Source: Agarophyton chilense
Taxonomy: Eukaryota > Rhodophyta > Florideophyceae > Gracilariales > Gracilariaceae
Direction: 5' to 3'
Length of the DNA stretch: 64,000 nucleotides
Assembly: GCA_030374765.1 (NCBI GenBank)
Contig: JARGXX010000071.1
Location: forward strand, 2,170,001-2,234,000
Part shown: piece after piece, positions 52,923-63,614 of the stretch
Numbering within the stretch: the stretch's first letter is position 1
Layout of the letters: the number at the start of each line of letters is the position of its first letter
Made by a program: the position numbers and the translations under genes
The notes under the pieces: generated by a model
Seen by the model: the letters and a program-made list of their open reading frames with translations, nothing else
Database searches by the model: none
Told to the model about the DNA's origin: nothing

Positions 52923-54067
52923 TTGTTCTTTGACAAGCATATATCGAGTGGTGTTATCTACTAGCTGCTCTTGATCATTTAGTGTTCAAGAAACGCGACA
53001 CCCTTGTTTGAACTTTTCACGCACAATATGTTACACAAACATCACACGAGAAACAAGTTTGTCTTTTTTGCTGACTTTTCTTTTGAAAGCATCCCAAAAG
53101 AGAACCAAGAGACAGAACTGGGCGATCCCCAGAAAAGAACAACTGCACACGGTTTGTCTTTCAAAAACTTATTCACCGCATTGTGGAAGTTGTGCTAGCG
53201 AGCCGATTTGCTCAAGACAGTTTTGAGAACTGTCTCTTCTATGCCTCTTTTTACACGCTCTAGAGTTAAAAAGTACCTTTAGCTAGCTCAGCTTATACAC
53301 AGGGCCACTTGTTAGAACGAGATTTCGACTTGGCCAGGCCACGATGTACACCACGGGATCATGCCCCACAGACTGCGTCAAGAACCGAAGCTTGTTCTAT
53401 TTCTCTTGCTCTTCTTCAGCATGGTGCACAGCTCCTTCTACCAAGACTCTAGAGGGCTTCCCGATTAAAACACTTGTCTCTCTCTTTTGAAAGGCCGAGA
53501 ACTTTCTTGGTCACTGCGAACAAAATCGATGACCGTGTGATCATGGTACTTGTGCGGCCCAGGGTGCGATGCAAGGTACTTGTCAAGGGAAACCAGAGTA
53601 TTAAAAAAAAGCGTCTGTCCGGATCTGTGTCTTACATTCTCGGCGTGCGTTTTTTCTGTACAACTGATCAGTCTTCTCATAGACTATTAATTTGAATTGG
53701 CAGTAGAGCTCCCAACCCGTATCTTGCCCGTTCAGTATTTCGCGAGTTCACGAGTTCGTCGCATTTTAGTGGCAAAAGGAGAAGTCCCGACGACAACTGC
53801 GAAAGAGATACATATATAAATATGTTCATAAGCGCACTTGAATACTTCGAATTATAATTTGTTCCTATCGTTACTGGCAGTTCTGAAAGCCTGCTTGAAA
53901 AGAGCTCTCTGTAACTCTACTTGTTCTGCAGTGAAGATCCTGCTGGCGTACAGCCGATTCAAAAATCGTGGCTCTTTCGATAGCAAGAAAAGCGACAAAT
54001 GCCTCGTACGCAACATACACAATCCACACATGCTGCGAAGGATAGCTTTAGCTTCATTGTAGTCCCA
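52923..54067. other. Spacer between the inverted arms, with diverged direct repeat copy 2
   Basis: 1145 bp of unique spacer in the palindrome centre. The part at about 52965-53690 is a diverged direct repeat of 48450-49470. It contains no recognised gene. Confidence 0.6.
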
Positions 54068-56519
54068 ACCACATCTACATTGGCCTTCCCACCTCCATCG
54101 TCTTGTCCACAGACTGCTTCCTCTGTCTCTTGTTCACGCTGTCCCCACACCGTACTCCAGCGATAAGACAGTATTCAGCACTTACCAAGACTTATGACAA
54201 GCCAGCTGAAGTAGCACAAAAGAATCATGAGATACCCTCAGCTCTTCAGGAATACTACAGAGCTGTGTTATTCAAAGCTGAGACCACGAAGATGTACACA
54301 CCAACTAAAACACCATTCCAATCCGCCGAACGAGGTCTACCGAACCATGACCGTGTCCTGTTCGGTCCGAAAAGAGGAAGTCTTCCTCAAACGAGCACCC
54401 TGTGCTTCCAGCATGCAAAGCGTACATATTCTGCTCTCAAATACATCTATCCCGTCAAACACTGCCGGAAGTGATAATACTAGAAAGCTAGCACTCTCAA
54501 ATGATTTCGAGAACTCTCCTTTCCACTGCGTGGAAATCAATAGCCTTTCTTGCATTGTAACACAAGGGCTGCAAATGATTTCCCATTGCGAGAGAGAGAG
54601 CGTCTTCCACCCGGCTCTGCACCTACTATAAAACGCCTCCCACTCCACTCTTCCATAGCTCTTTCCATCCTCATCAGCACCTACATCCGCCTGCCAGTCG
54701 CATCTGACTCATCTCGTCTCCAAGACCTGCTGCAACCGCTTTTCACACCATTCTCTCACCTGCCGTACACAACCGCTACCCCGCAATGAACACCGCCATT
54801 CGGAGCTTCAGTACCGTTCTCCTGGTCGCGGCCGCTCTGTTCTCCGTCGCCCACGCTCGTGCCTTCTGGACGACGCCTCATGCCAGTGCCATCAGCGACT
54901 CGGCCCCCGACTCGGCCCCCCTCTGCACCCGACTCGCCCCCCTCTGCACCCTCCCTGCTCACCTCGCTCCGCTCCGCCGACGCCTCTCTTTCCCGAATCA
55001 AGTTTTCCGTCTACGGCGGAGAGGCCGCGCTTTATGTGAACGGGGTGCAGATGGAGACGGGGTCTGGGCCTCAACGAAAGGCTGACGCCCCCCTCAAGAA
55101 GAACGACGTCGTTGCATTCAAGTGCACGAAGACCCGTAGTCACAACGTCGGCCTGATGGCCACCATCGCCTACAACGGCAAGCTGTACCGCACCGGCATC
55201 AATCGCTTCACCACCCGCGAAGGCTTTTCAAAGTGGAACAAGTGGGAACAACAAGGGTGGAATGCCGTCAGCGAATTCAAGGACAACAGATCCGGAAACA
55301 AACACGACTTTTGCCACTGGAAGAAGGCAGACAGGATCAAGATGTCGGCCGCCAAGTTTGACAAAAAGGCAGCCTTCATCTGGAGATTGACTGGAAAGAC
55401 CAACAAGGAAATGGCCGACACTGTGTTTATCCGCTTTGTTGTCGGTGGGGAGAAATGCTCCGGCAAGCCGAACGACAGGGATGCCGATGGGGAAGGCAAG
55501 GGCAAGAAGGGCAAGAAGGGCAAGAAGGGTGATGATGATGATGACGACGACAACGACAGAAAGAAGGGAAAGAAGGGCTCCAAGGGTGACGGTGATGGTG
55601 ACGACGACGACGACAAGAAGGGCAAGAAGGGCTTCAAGGGTGATGATGATGATGACGACGACGACAGAAAAAAGGGCAAGAAGGGCTCCAAGGGTGGTGA
55701 TGATGATGACGACGACGACAGAAAAAAGGGCAAGAAGGGCTCCAAGGGTGGTGATGATGATGACGACGACGACAGAAAAAAGGGCAAGAAGGGCTCCAAG
55801 GGTGACGGTGATGGTGACGACGACGACGACAAGAAGGGCAAGAAGGGTGATGATGACGACGACGACGACGACGACAGAAAAAAGGGCAAGAAGGGCTCCA
55901 AGGGTGGTGATGATGATGACGACGACGACAGAAAAAAGGGCAAGAAGGGCTCCAAGAATGACGATGATGATGACGACGACGACAGAAAAAAGGGCAAGAA
56001 GGGCTCCAAGAATGACGATGATGATGACGACGACGACAGAAAAAAGGGCAAGAAGGGCTCCAAGGATGACGATGATGATGACGACGACGACGACGACAAC
56101 AAGAAGGGCAAGAAGGGCTCCAAGGATGACGAAGATAACAAAGACGACGACGACGACGATAAGAAGGAACCTTCTGGCAGAGTCCCGCGCCCGAAAAACG
56201 ACGACTACGACAGCACCACCACCAAGTATGGCTCAAATGACGGCTTGGCCGGACAAAACGATGATACCAAGCCGGACGGTTTCTGTGCCTGCAAGCTCTC
56301 CGCTCGCAGGGGCGGCGAGTGCTACGACATGGAGGACGCTACCTCTACTTCCGGAAGGTGCAAGCCGCGCGCATGCGAGCCCAAGTTCGAGTGCGTCGCC
56401 TCAGGCGAAACCATGTGTGTCAAACGTAGCGGCGGCAGCAAGGTGGTCATGGTGTCACCGAACAGCTGCAAGGTCGAACCCGCCGACGATGTCGAGATGC
56501 TGCTCCCTTATGAGGGATA
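54068..56519 (+). repeat. Inverted duplication, arm B
   Basis: The partner of arm A. The promoter portion differs at only a few bases, for example in the 54103-54474 stretch versus 52936-52517. The coding part differs mainly in repeat number, one Arg/Lys codon in the Cys-rich domain, and a 12-to-10-nt change near 54919 that shifts the frame. Confidence 0.93.
54627..54633 (+). promoter_or_regulatory. TATA box of secreted copy B
   Basis: TATAAAA, about 155 bp upstream of ATG 54786, in the same position as in copy A. Confidence 0.7.
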
Positions 56520-56520
56520 G
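54786..56520 (+). pseudogene. Secreted Lys/Asp repeat protein, copy B (frameshifted after the signal peptide)
   Basis: The signal peptide frame starts at ATG 54786 and is identical to copy A, but it leaves frame in the SAPD repeat and ends after 99 codons at 55085. The body lies in another frame, open from an internal ATG at 54859 to 56520, and encodes the full domain, eleven KKGKKG/Asp units (copy A has eight) and the eight-Cys tail. The cause is one 12-nt repeat unit in copy A that is a 10-nt CTCTGCACCC in copy B, a net loss of 2 nt. Without frame correction the body would be made, if at all, without a signal peptide. An assembly error in a repeat is an alternative. The rest of the frame is not decayed, so any mutation is recent. 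Confidence 0.8.
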
Positions 56521-57586
56521 ATATAGAGTACAGATGCTTCCTGCTGAGATGCATTGCTCTCGTAGACCCGTAGCTAGCCGGAAGTATTCCGTACGATCGA
56601 ATCATAGCAAGCAGTAAACCTTTCTGAGAGAAATCCGTTAAAGCTTCTGGTCATATCCTTTTCAACATCGTGGAAGTCCGATTCGCTATTTATTACTTTG
56701 GAAGAACAGGACCCGACAGTGGCTGGAAATCGATAGCCACAGTATACTGTAGAACGTTGCGTCTTCTCATCACTTTGCTTTTATTAAAAGCCATCATCAG
56801 CACTCTGCGGTTTCCATTCTTTAAGGTTTTGTTGCACTTATCAATCGTTGACATCACACAATAAGCAAACCCTGATTGACTCGTCGTCGATCTATCTTGG
56901 GCCATCCATCTCATTGCGAGCTGAAGTCCAGAGCCTTGTAAAATACGTAAGAACCAAACACACCGCTTCTCAAAGCATTCTAGTGTTGTTTATGACGATG
57001 ATGAGCACTTCTGGCAGATCAATTTCAAGCCCTAACTACCGATGCTTTCTAGTCAAGCCCATCATTTCTCAGAAGTTCTCGTGCTTTCGAAAGAATTCCT
57101 GTGCTTCCGGAAATCTTCCTGCAGCTGTGTATGCCGATCTTTGCATGCTGCACAACACGTCTGAACGTAGGCAACATCTATGAAGGACTGCGCCCAGTCG
57201 TGCAATTAAGATTTTTGGTTTGCTTCTGTTCGTACAATCCCACTCTCACCTTTCCAGTCGAGAGTTTCTACACATTACCATCTATCTAGTGATGCATTCA
57301 GAACATCGAAGCTCGGAAATTTGTGCTTCTCGAAGCCGAAGTTTTCACTCACATCCTGTCACATCTTTAAGTGCAATTGGTCAATAAAAGAGTGTGACGA
57401 CGAAGGCAAAGAGACTGATTTATCTTTTTGGCAGACTTCGTCAATATGCCGGACACTAAATACATTCTAATTCGGTAAAATGCGATGACAGTATCTGCTC
57501 CAACAGACAACCGTAAGCGTTACGTCCATAGTTTTGAGCCTTCTCCATAACCGCATGTCTAAAAAAAGTAAGTCTACGTTAAGCGG
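56521..57586. other. Intergenic region between copy B and AIP1
   Basis: About 1 kb between convergent genes (copy B plus, AIP1 minus). Short frames carry no motifs. No repeat or RNA was recognised. Confidence 0.45.
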
Positions 57587-59407
57587 CTACATGTTCCATG
57601 TTCGAACGCAAGAGTCACCTCCAGAAGTGACAACACAGTTTTCTGAAGTAAATGCGATGCCAGTCACACCGCCACGATGGGCCGTCTTCAACTTAAGAGG
57701 CTCATCTTCTGAATTCACAGGCCACACGGCAACCGAGCCGTCCATACCTCCTGACGCTACCATACTTCCATCATGTGAGAATGCGATGGCATCTACCCTA
57801 GCAGTGTGAACCAGACCTCCACCAGTAACAGTCTCTCTGGTTGTGGCATTGTAAAGTTTGACTCTTCTCGATTTTTCACCGACAGCAACGCACTCTCCGT
57901 CCGGAGAGAAGGCAACTTTGTTCGGCGCAGATGGCATCTTCAAGTGGGTTCCTGCTTCGGCGAACTTAGAACCATTCAATGTGTAGAATCTCAATTCACC
58001 AGCGCCACCGGATGTTTCAAAACCAACAGCAATCAATCCATCGTTGTTGACTGCGACAGCCGTACCAGTTTCTCCGCTACTAAACTTGAGCTCAGCTTCA
58101 ACCGCAGTGGCATCAGCGTTGATGGAGGCCAAACGCGTCTCATTGACCATAATCGCAGAGTAGGCAGAGGTGTGACCCAAAGGTACAGTGATGTCAACGC
58201 CACCACCTTTCACCACGACCGGCTTTGCGAATTTTAGAGTGCTTCGAGGTGTGATGAAGACCTTTCCATCCAAGCCTACATTGGCGACAATATTTTCGTT
58301 GGCGGAAATGGCACACACGGATGACGCAGGTCCTTTCCCATTGAAGTTTATGTCGGCGCTTCCCACGTCCATTTCCCATGCCACTAAGATACCGGAATAG
58401 TCTGCAGTGTACACCGAGTTTCCGACGGCAGCCAGGCCGATGATTTGTTTGCAATGTCCTCGGAAGGTCTTGGAAACTGAATCTTGACCGGCCGCCACAA
58501 CATTAATTTGTGGTCTCAAGCTGATGGAAATAGTCTCCCCTGCTTTGTTCGAATAAGCACAACCAACTTGCATGTCCATGACATCGTTTCCATATGCAAT
58601 GGTGCGAAGGCATTTTCCGTCCGGGATGGACCAGAACTTGTTAGTTTTGTCGTTAGAACTAGTCATCATGTTGGAGTCATCAAACCATACGAGGCCAGTA
58701 ACACTGGCAGCATGTTCAGCAATAGTGCAAATAACTTGTTGGGAAGCGACATCCAACACACTGCATGTTCGGTCAGAACTAGCAATAGCCAAAAACTTGC
58801 CACTCGGCGAAAAGCGAACAGCGTTGATGAAACCTGTATGATGTTTGAAAAATGCGGGGGTGTCAATTTCGCGCAGCGGTGGACCCTTGAAGAGACCGAC
58901 CGACATGTCTTCACTACCGCTTACAACATATCCCTTGATAACATCGCAAGCGATACCATTTTTGGTGTGTCCACTGCACACACCAGCCGAACCTCCAGAG
59001 GGAACTTTTACGACCTTTCCAAAAGCGCCGCGACTCGTTCCTGCTAGCACGAGGTACTTGCCGTCAGGGGAGTATGCAAGATCACGAACAGCGCCGTTGT
59101 ACACGTGCATCTCCACCTTCTGAACGGTAGTTTCGGCGTTCCAGATGCGCACAAAGCCATGTTCATCGGATGAAGCGATTTGTTTGCCATCCGGGGAAAA
59201 ACAGGCGCAGGTGACCGGGGCAGAGTGCATGGAAAAGACACGGACATGAAGGGGATCCTGAACGCTGCGCACAACCGCGACTCGTCCGGAAGCATAGGCA
59301 ATGAGCGAGGAGTTGTCGGTGGGGTCAGCACTGATGTGAGAAGCCTCACCGCGCACGGTGTTGGGGACGCCGGGGTATAGGTGCTTGAGAGTGAGCGTGT
59401 GATCCAT
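57587..59407 (-). CDS. AIP1: Actin-interacting protein 1 (WDR1), WD40 protein
   Basis: 606 residues from ATG 59407 (MDHTLTLKHLYPGVPNTVRG), the same length class as animal and fungal AIP1. WD40 repeats run along the whole chain, with clear units such as VTCACFSPDGKQIASSDEHG, INAVRFSPSGKFLAIASSDR, VTGLVWFDDSNMMTSSNDKT and a final VTGIAFTSENCVVTSGGDSC ending VRTWNM. The early segment (PGVPNTVRGEASHISADPT) resembles the opening of the family, which folds as two seven-bladed propellers. AIP1 works with cofilin to disassemble actin filaments in the cytoplasm. The frame is uninterrupted. The gene is divergent from the INO80B-like gene across nearly 3 kb. Confidence 0.93.
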   Translation of the reverse strand: MDHTLTLKHLYPGVPNTVRGEASHISADPTDNSSLIAYASGRVAVVRSVQDPLHVRVFSMHSAPVTCACFSPDGKQIASSDEHGFVRIWNAETTVQKVEMHVYNGAVRDLAYSPDGKYLVLAGTSRGAFGKVVKVPSGGSAGVCSGHTKNGIACDVIKGYVVSGSEDMSVGLFKGPPLREIDTPAFFKHHTGFINAVRFSPSGKFLAIASSDRTCSVLDVASQQVICTIAEHAASVTGLVWFDDSNMMTSSNDKTNKFWSIPDGKCLRTIAYGNDVMDMQVGCAYSNKAGETISISLRPQINVVAAGQDSVSKTFRGHCKQIIGLAAVGNSVYTADYSGILVAWEMDVGSADINFNGKGPASSVCAISANENIVANVGLDGKVFITPRSTLKFAKPVVVKGGGVDITVPLGHTSAYSAIMVNETRLASINADATAVEAELKFSSGETGTAVAVNNDGLIAVGFETSGGAGELRFYTLNGSKFAEAGTHLKMPSAPNKVAFSPDGECVAVGEKSRRVKLYNATTRETVTGGGLVHTARVDAIAFSHDGSMVASGGMDGSVAVWPVNSEDEPLKLKTAHRGGVTGIAFTSENCVVTSGGDSCVRTWNM

Positions 59408-62365
59408 ATCGAGAGGAAAGAAGAAAAAGAAACAAACAGTTGGGAAACGGGCGGAATTCGACTCGCGAACGAAGGCTCACTTCAAACGCGAGCTCAGTGT
59501 TTAGGCCAGGGATGGGGGAAGAAACGGGTGAGAGGCAGGGGGTGGGGAATGACTGGGGTAGCTGGGTGGCTTCTCATAAACGCGGTGGCAGCGGGAAGCG
59601 CCGTTGACTGTACTGGGGGGAGCACGTTGATCGACGCTGACACCGATTTGACTTTGAAATTTGAGGCGTTGATGCCACGTGTGGCGTTTTGCTGGCGCAC
59701 TGCTCCTTGCTGGAACGCGCGGATTGGGCACATGCAAACGGTCGCCGTGTGCTGTTGCGCAGTCGCGAGCCGCTTGCCGTTCGTTTGCTTGCGTTTCGTC
59801 ACCGGCTGAAGCGCTGCTTTCACGGAGCTCCTCCTGAATCGAAAACAATCAGTCCGTTCGCGGGCGCCCAACTGGCTCACGCCGTTGGCTGGACACCGTC
59901 CATCAGAATCTTGACTGTCAGCGTTGATGTCCTTGTCCTTGTCTTCTCGCACCGGCGTCTACGTCGCGATAACGGCGAGAACTATGTACATGCGGTAAAC
60001 TCGCGAGTTTCCCTCAATCAGCAGATTCCAGAACAACTCGTGCGATGTTACCGTAACATCGCTCACGAGTCGCACCATTTCTTGACAAACATCTGTCCCG
60101 TCAAATGTACGTACCTTCGTGAGTCACATAGCGCCAACCTTTTGGCTGGGCGAATATCCTTGTTGTACCAACGGTACGCGAGGACATTACTCCCCCCGCA
60201 TCACTGTCTCAAGTTCCCGCTAGTCAATACTCTCTCCGCACTCTCTCTCACTACACTGGTTGCTCTCTTAGTTGAAAGCTCCCAAGTATGTCAACTAAGT
60301 CAACCATGTCAAGTTGACATTATCAACCCTTCCGTCACAACTCCGTCTCCCCCTTCAGCCTCCAAATGACCACAACCCTGCCAAATCTGGTTGCCCGAAG
60401 TCATTACAGTTGAGTCCCTCCTTTTCCTAGACCAAAAGAAAACAGAGCTGGCGAATCACCCACCACATCAACCAAGCTTCACGCAATCATTAATTATGTT
60501 CTAGAACGATATACTGATACCTCTTGTACTTGACTCTCAATAACGAGAATGACACGAAACCGTGTACAAATTCTCTCCCTTTTCCACAAGTCAAGTCAAG
60601 TATCGCCCACCTACCCATGCCACATTTGCATCAGCGAAAGAGCCCAAACTCTTACTCGATGGGTAGTCATCTCTATGTTTCTCGTAGCGAATATGAATCA
60701 AATGGAGCACCTGCCATTCGTCAAAAGCGTACTCGTGCTGGATCCGTTTCTAGCAAAAGGGAAACCGTTCTTTGCTCTGTGACCCGCACGAATAACAGCT
60801 TTCCCCTGATTGTTTGTCCATAACGTACATATGGTTTTACTCCTTGATCTTTCTGCAAGACGTTTCAAGCGTCCTAAAGAACAAGACTACCACAAATTGA
60901 ACCTTTTTTCTTTGAAAGGTGAAGAACACTGATGTGCGTATCCAAAATTATAACCAGCCCTATAGTTTGTCGAGACAGTTCTGCCCGCTTCGTGTGCGTT
61001 GGAAAACAGTTTAGTAAGAATCAAGCGCTCCGGTCCATTTTCCCTTATCTCCGCTGCACACGCTTGCCATTTCACTAGTTCTTCGTTCCATCAAAGTAGC
61101 TGGTGCCGCGTCGTTTTACCACATCAGTATTTTGCCACCGATTCCTTTTCCACAAAGAGCTGGCCTCTCTTTGTCGATCATCATTCGTGTCTTCCGGTAT
61201 TTGATTTCTTCCTCTTTACGAACCTGTGCAGCTTTTCTTTAACATGTGGGCCCTTTTCTTTAGACTGTCAAGCGGGTGAAGGGAGGAGGGCTTAGAACAA
61301 GAGTCAAGATTGGAGGCGAGAGACCATTCATCTTGATAGTTTTCCAAGTGTTAATGTACACCGGTCCTAATGATGCTCCGCGGTCTCACAGATTGGCCTC
61401 TTTCTGAGGATGGCTGTAAATATCTGGGCATGAGGCCCTAAGACTAAGAGCCGAGAGCAGGTGGGCGGGGAGACGCCCCATGTCCACATGACCGGTGGCG
61501 GGCTCTTTTAAGCCGAGTTGAGATAATTCAACTCAAGAGGCCCCAACCCTTCATCGAAGAAAGCTCCGCGCATCCCACTGCCCGGCTTGTGGCACGGAGC
61601 GCATGAGTCGACCGCTTCTTTTCCTTTGATTTTGTAGATAACATTCAATCATAACATTGTGCTTTGCACACTTGCATCTTTTGTATGGGCCATGGGAATT
61701 ATACCTCCGCCCCTCTCCTCAAGTCCCAGAGCACAGCTTGATCCAGTACCTACTGCCGGGTATGTTGGCGGCAAAGCCCTGGGGGCGTGCAAAAGTGCGT
61801 CCAATTTCGTTTTGTGGCGCCGTCGATTTCCGCTCTTTCAAAGTTGGCTGAAATGCGGCAAGATTGGGTTTGAATTTTTCTTGAGCGTCCGTAGGTGGTT
61901 GTGGCCGTCGTCATCAAAAAGAAGCCGACAGCGATGGGTGCCTGGCACTGCCAACCGCCTATGTCCAAATTAATGCTTCGTATTAGGACGATGAGCAATC
62001 TGAGCATTCAGTCCGTGCAACGGCGGAGGCATCACCAACGCTAGCTTTGCGCGTAGTTGTGCTGCTGCTCTCCACGATCTGTAGGAAGCTCAAGCCACAC
62101 AACAAAATTTCTTTCGATATTGACGCGTACTATCCGCCATCACGCTGTATGTTGACTCCATAGCTTGGTGAAAGTCAACCGGGCCGGTGATCGAGTCTTC
62201 CACAGAGGCCACTACCTTTCAGGCTTTCAGGCAATTGCAAACGGCACATTCTCCAGCTTTACTAGAATCACCAGCCGCATCGGGTAGGAGGCGAACTCGC
62301 CTTCTTTCACTCTCCTTCTTCAATTCCGTACAGCGGAACAAAGTTTTCTTTTTCACTAACGAATC
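59408..62365. other. Large intergenic region between AIP1 and the INO80B-like gene
   Basis: Nearly 3 kb between divergent starts with no supported protein gene. Frames such as 59689-60369 have no motif. The stretch 61460-61605 contains several adjacent perfect stems and may encode a structured RNA (described separately). A tRNA-like fragment near 59470-59530 does not fold as a complete tRNA. Confidence 0.45.
61460..61605. ncRNA. Candidate structured RNA (unassigned)
   Basis: Four adjacent stem-loops are visible: GGGCG/CGCCC (61463-61467 with 61474-61478), GAGTTGA/TCAACTC with a 6-nt loop (61515-61534), an enclosing GGGCTCTT/AAGAGGCCC (61500-61507 with 61535-61543, one bulge), and GCTCCG/CGGAGC (61563-61568 with 61595-61600) with an inner CCAC/GTGG. 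No known RNA family could be matched by eye, and the strand is undetermined. It could also be regulatory DNA. Confidence 0.25.
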
Positions 62366-63604
62366 ATGTCGCCAGTAGAATCTTTCAGCAGTGACGAAGT
62401 CGACAAGCTCCCTTCCGTGCCACGCATTCGACGCAGCAGCGGTGCAAAGCCCCCAGTTCCACGTAGTAGTCGATCGGGCAGTAAGAGCGCTAAACGAGGG
62501 TCATCAGTAGCCGAGAAACAACCTATTCGACAGTCGTCGCGCCGGCGAATTGGAAAGAAGAGCCCGCGAGAAGAAGTTTTCAACAGCGAAGACGATGGGA
62601 ATGACTCATCGAGCGTTGTGGTCCGGCGCACGTCGCGTCGCACCCAGAAAACCCGTAAGGTCATCGAAGATGACGACGAAGATGACGAAGACGGCGATCA
62701 CGGCGGGACGATGGCAGATAATGACAGTAAGGACGAGTCCTCCGTCAAAGACGAGAATGAACTAAACGTGGAAATGAGCGGAGAGGAAGAGGATGACGAT
62801 CCTATGGATGACGATGGCAGCGAATCTAAGAATGCGTCTTCTTTTAATTCGCACGTGAAACGAAGGAAGACGATCAAAGAAAGCAGTAGCGAGAGCAAAG
62901 ATGACGACGGCGAGGACGAAGGCGTGGACGACAGCAATGACGTCAATGAAGACAGCAACTATTTTACAAATGACAGTGGTGATGGCGAAGGCAATGAACT
63001 CATCAAAGAACAGAGAGATATGCTGGCGAAGCTCGAAGCTGAAGTGAACAATGATTCAGAGGACCTTAGAAGTGAATCATCAGAGGAACTGAAAGCCGGC
63101 AAGTCGAGAAGGTTAACGAGCAGACAGAGAGCGATGCAGGGCGAAACCGTGGAGCTGGAATACACCAAGCTCGGTTCACCGAAAACCAAGAAAAAAGATG
63201 TACAACAAGAAGATTGGGATCACGACGAGGAAATGGAACTCAAACGACAGCAGAAGGCGAGACTTCGACAAATGGTGTCGGAAAAGAGGAACAGGGAGAA
63301 AAGGGCAGCGATGGTAGATAAAGTTTTGAGAGGGGTGACTTCCAAACGAAAAAAGTTTACTCTGGCCACGGAAGCAAGGGCAGCCCAAGTCGAAGTGCGT
63401 TTGACACAAAACGAGATGCGAGATGGATGTCTGCGATATGTGAGCAACAAAAATGGTTCTTCCCTGTCAATACCGAAAGATACGGTCGCACCACCGTACC
63501 TAAGTCGGAGTCTCAAAGCATCTTATCCCCCAATATGCAAACGGGATCCGAAAACGGGGAAGAGAGTGTTTCCTAATATGTCAACCTTAACTGTGACGGA
63601 ATGA
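62366..63604 (+). CDS. INO80 complex subunit B / IES2-like protein
   Basis: 412 residues from ATG 62366 (MSPVESFSSDEVDKL). The first ~235 residues are basic/Ser segments alternating with long acidic stretches. A PAPA-1-like region follows (about 250-335): RRLTSRQRAMQ, a conserved-looking lead-in, then EEMELKRQQKARLRQMVSEKRNREKRAAMVDKVL, split here by description only, an Arg/Lys-rich helix typical of the family. The C-terminal block includes GSSLSIPKD and PPYLSRSLKASYP. INO80B/IES2 activates the INO80 nucleosome-remodelling ATPase in the nucleus. The HIT zinc finger of animal INO80B is absent, as in the yeast protein. It is tail-to-tail with the next gene, only 10 bp between stop codons. Confidence 0.75.
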   Translation: MSPVESFSSDEVDKLPSVPRIRRSSGAKPPVPRSSRSGSKSAKRGSSVAEKQPIRQSSRRRIGKKSPREEVFNSEDDGNDSSSVVVRRTSRRTQKTRKVIEDDDEDDEDGDHGGTMADNDSKDESSVKDENELNVEMSGEEEDDDPMDDDGSESKNASSFNSHVKRRKTIKESSSESKDDDGEDEGVDDSNDVNEDSNYFTNDSGDGEGNELIKEQRDMLAKLEAEVNNDSEDLRSESSEELKAGKSRRLTSRQRAMQGETVELEYTKLGSPKTKKKDVQQEDWDHDEEMELKRQQKARLRQMVSEKRNREKRAAMVDKVLRGVTSKRKKFTLATEARAAQVEVRLTQNEMRDGCLRYVSNKNGSSLSIPKDTVAPPYLSRSLKASYPPICKRDPKTGKRVFPNMSTLTVTE

Positions 63605-63614
63605 CCGGTTGCAG

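Noticed and set aside
52517-54474. Conserved 123-139 codon frame in both promoter arms (52517-52936 minus, 54103-54474 plus)
   Set aside because: Near identity of the arms explains the conservation. Among only a few differences, some change amino acids, so there is no sign of protein-level selection.
59455-59535. tRNA-like anticodon arm (7-nt loop) upstream of AIP1
   Set aside because: The D arm, T arm and acceptor stem cannot be completed on either strand.
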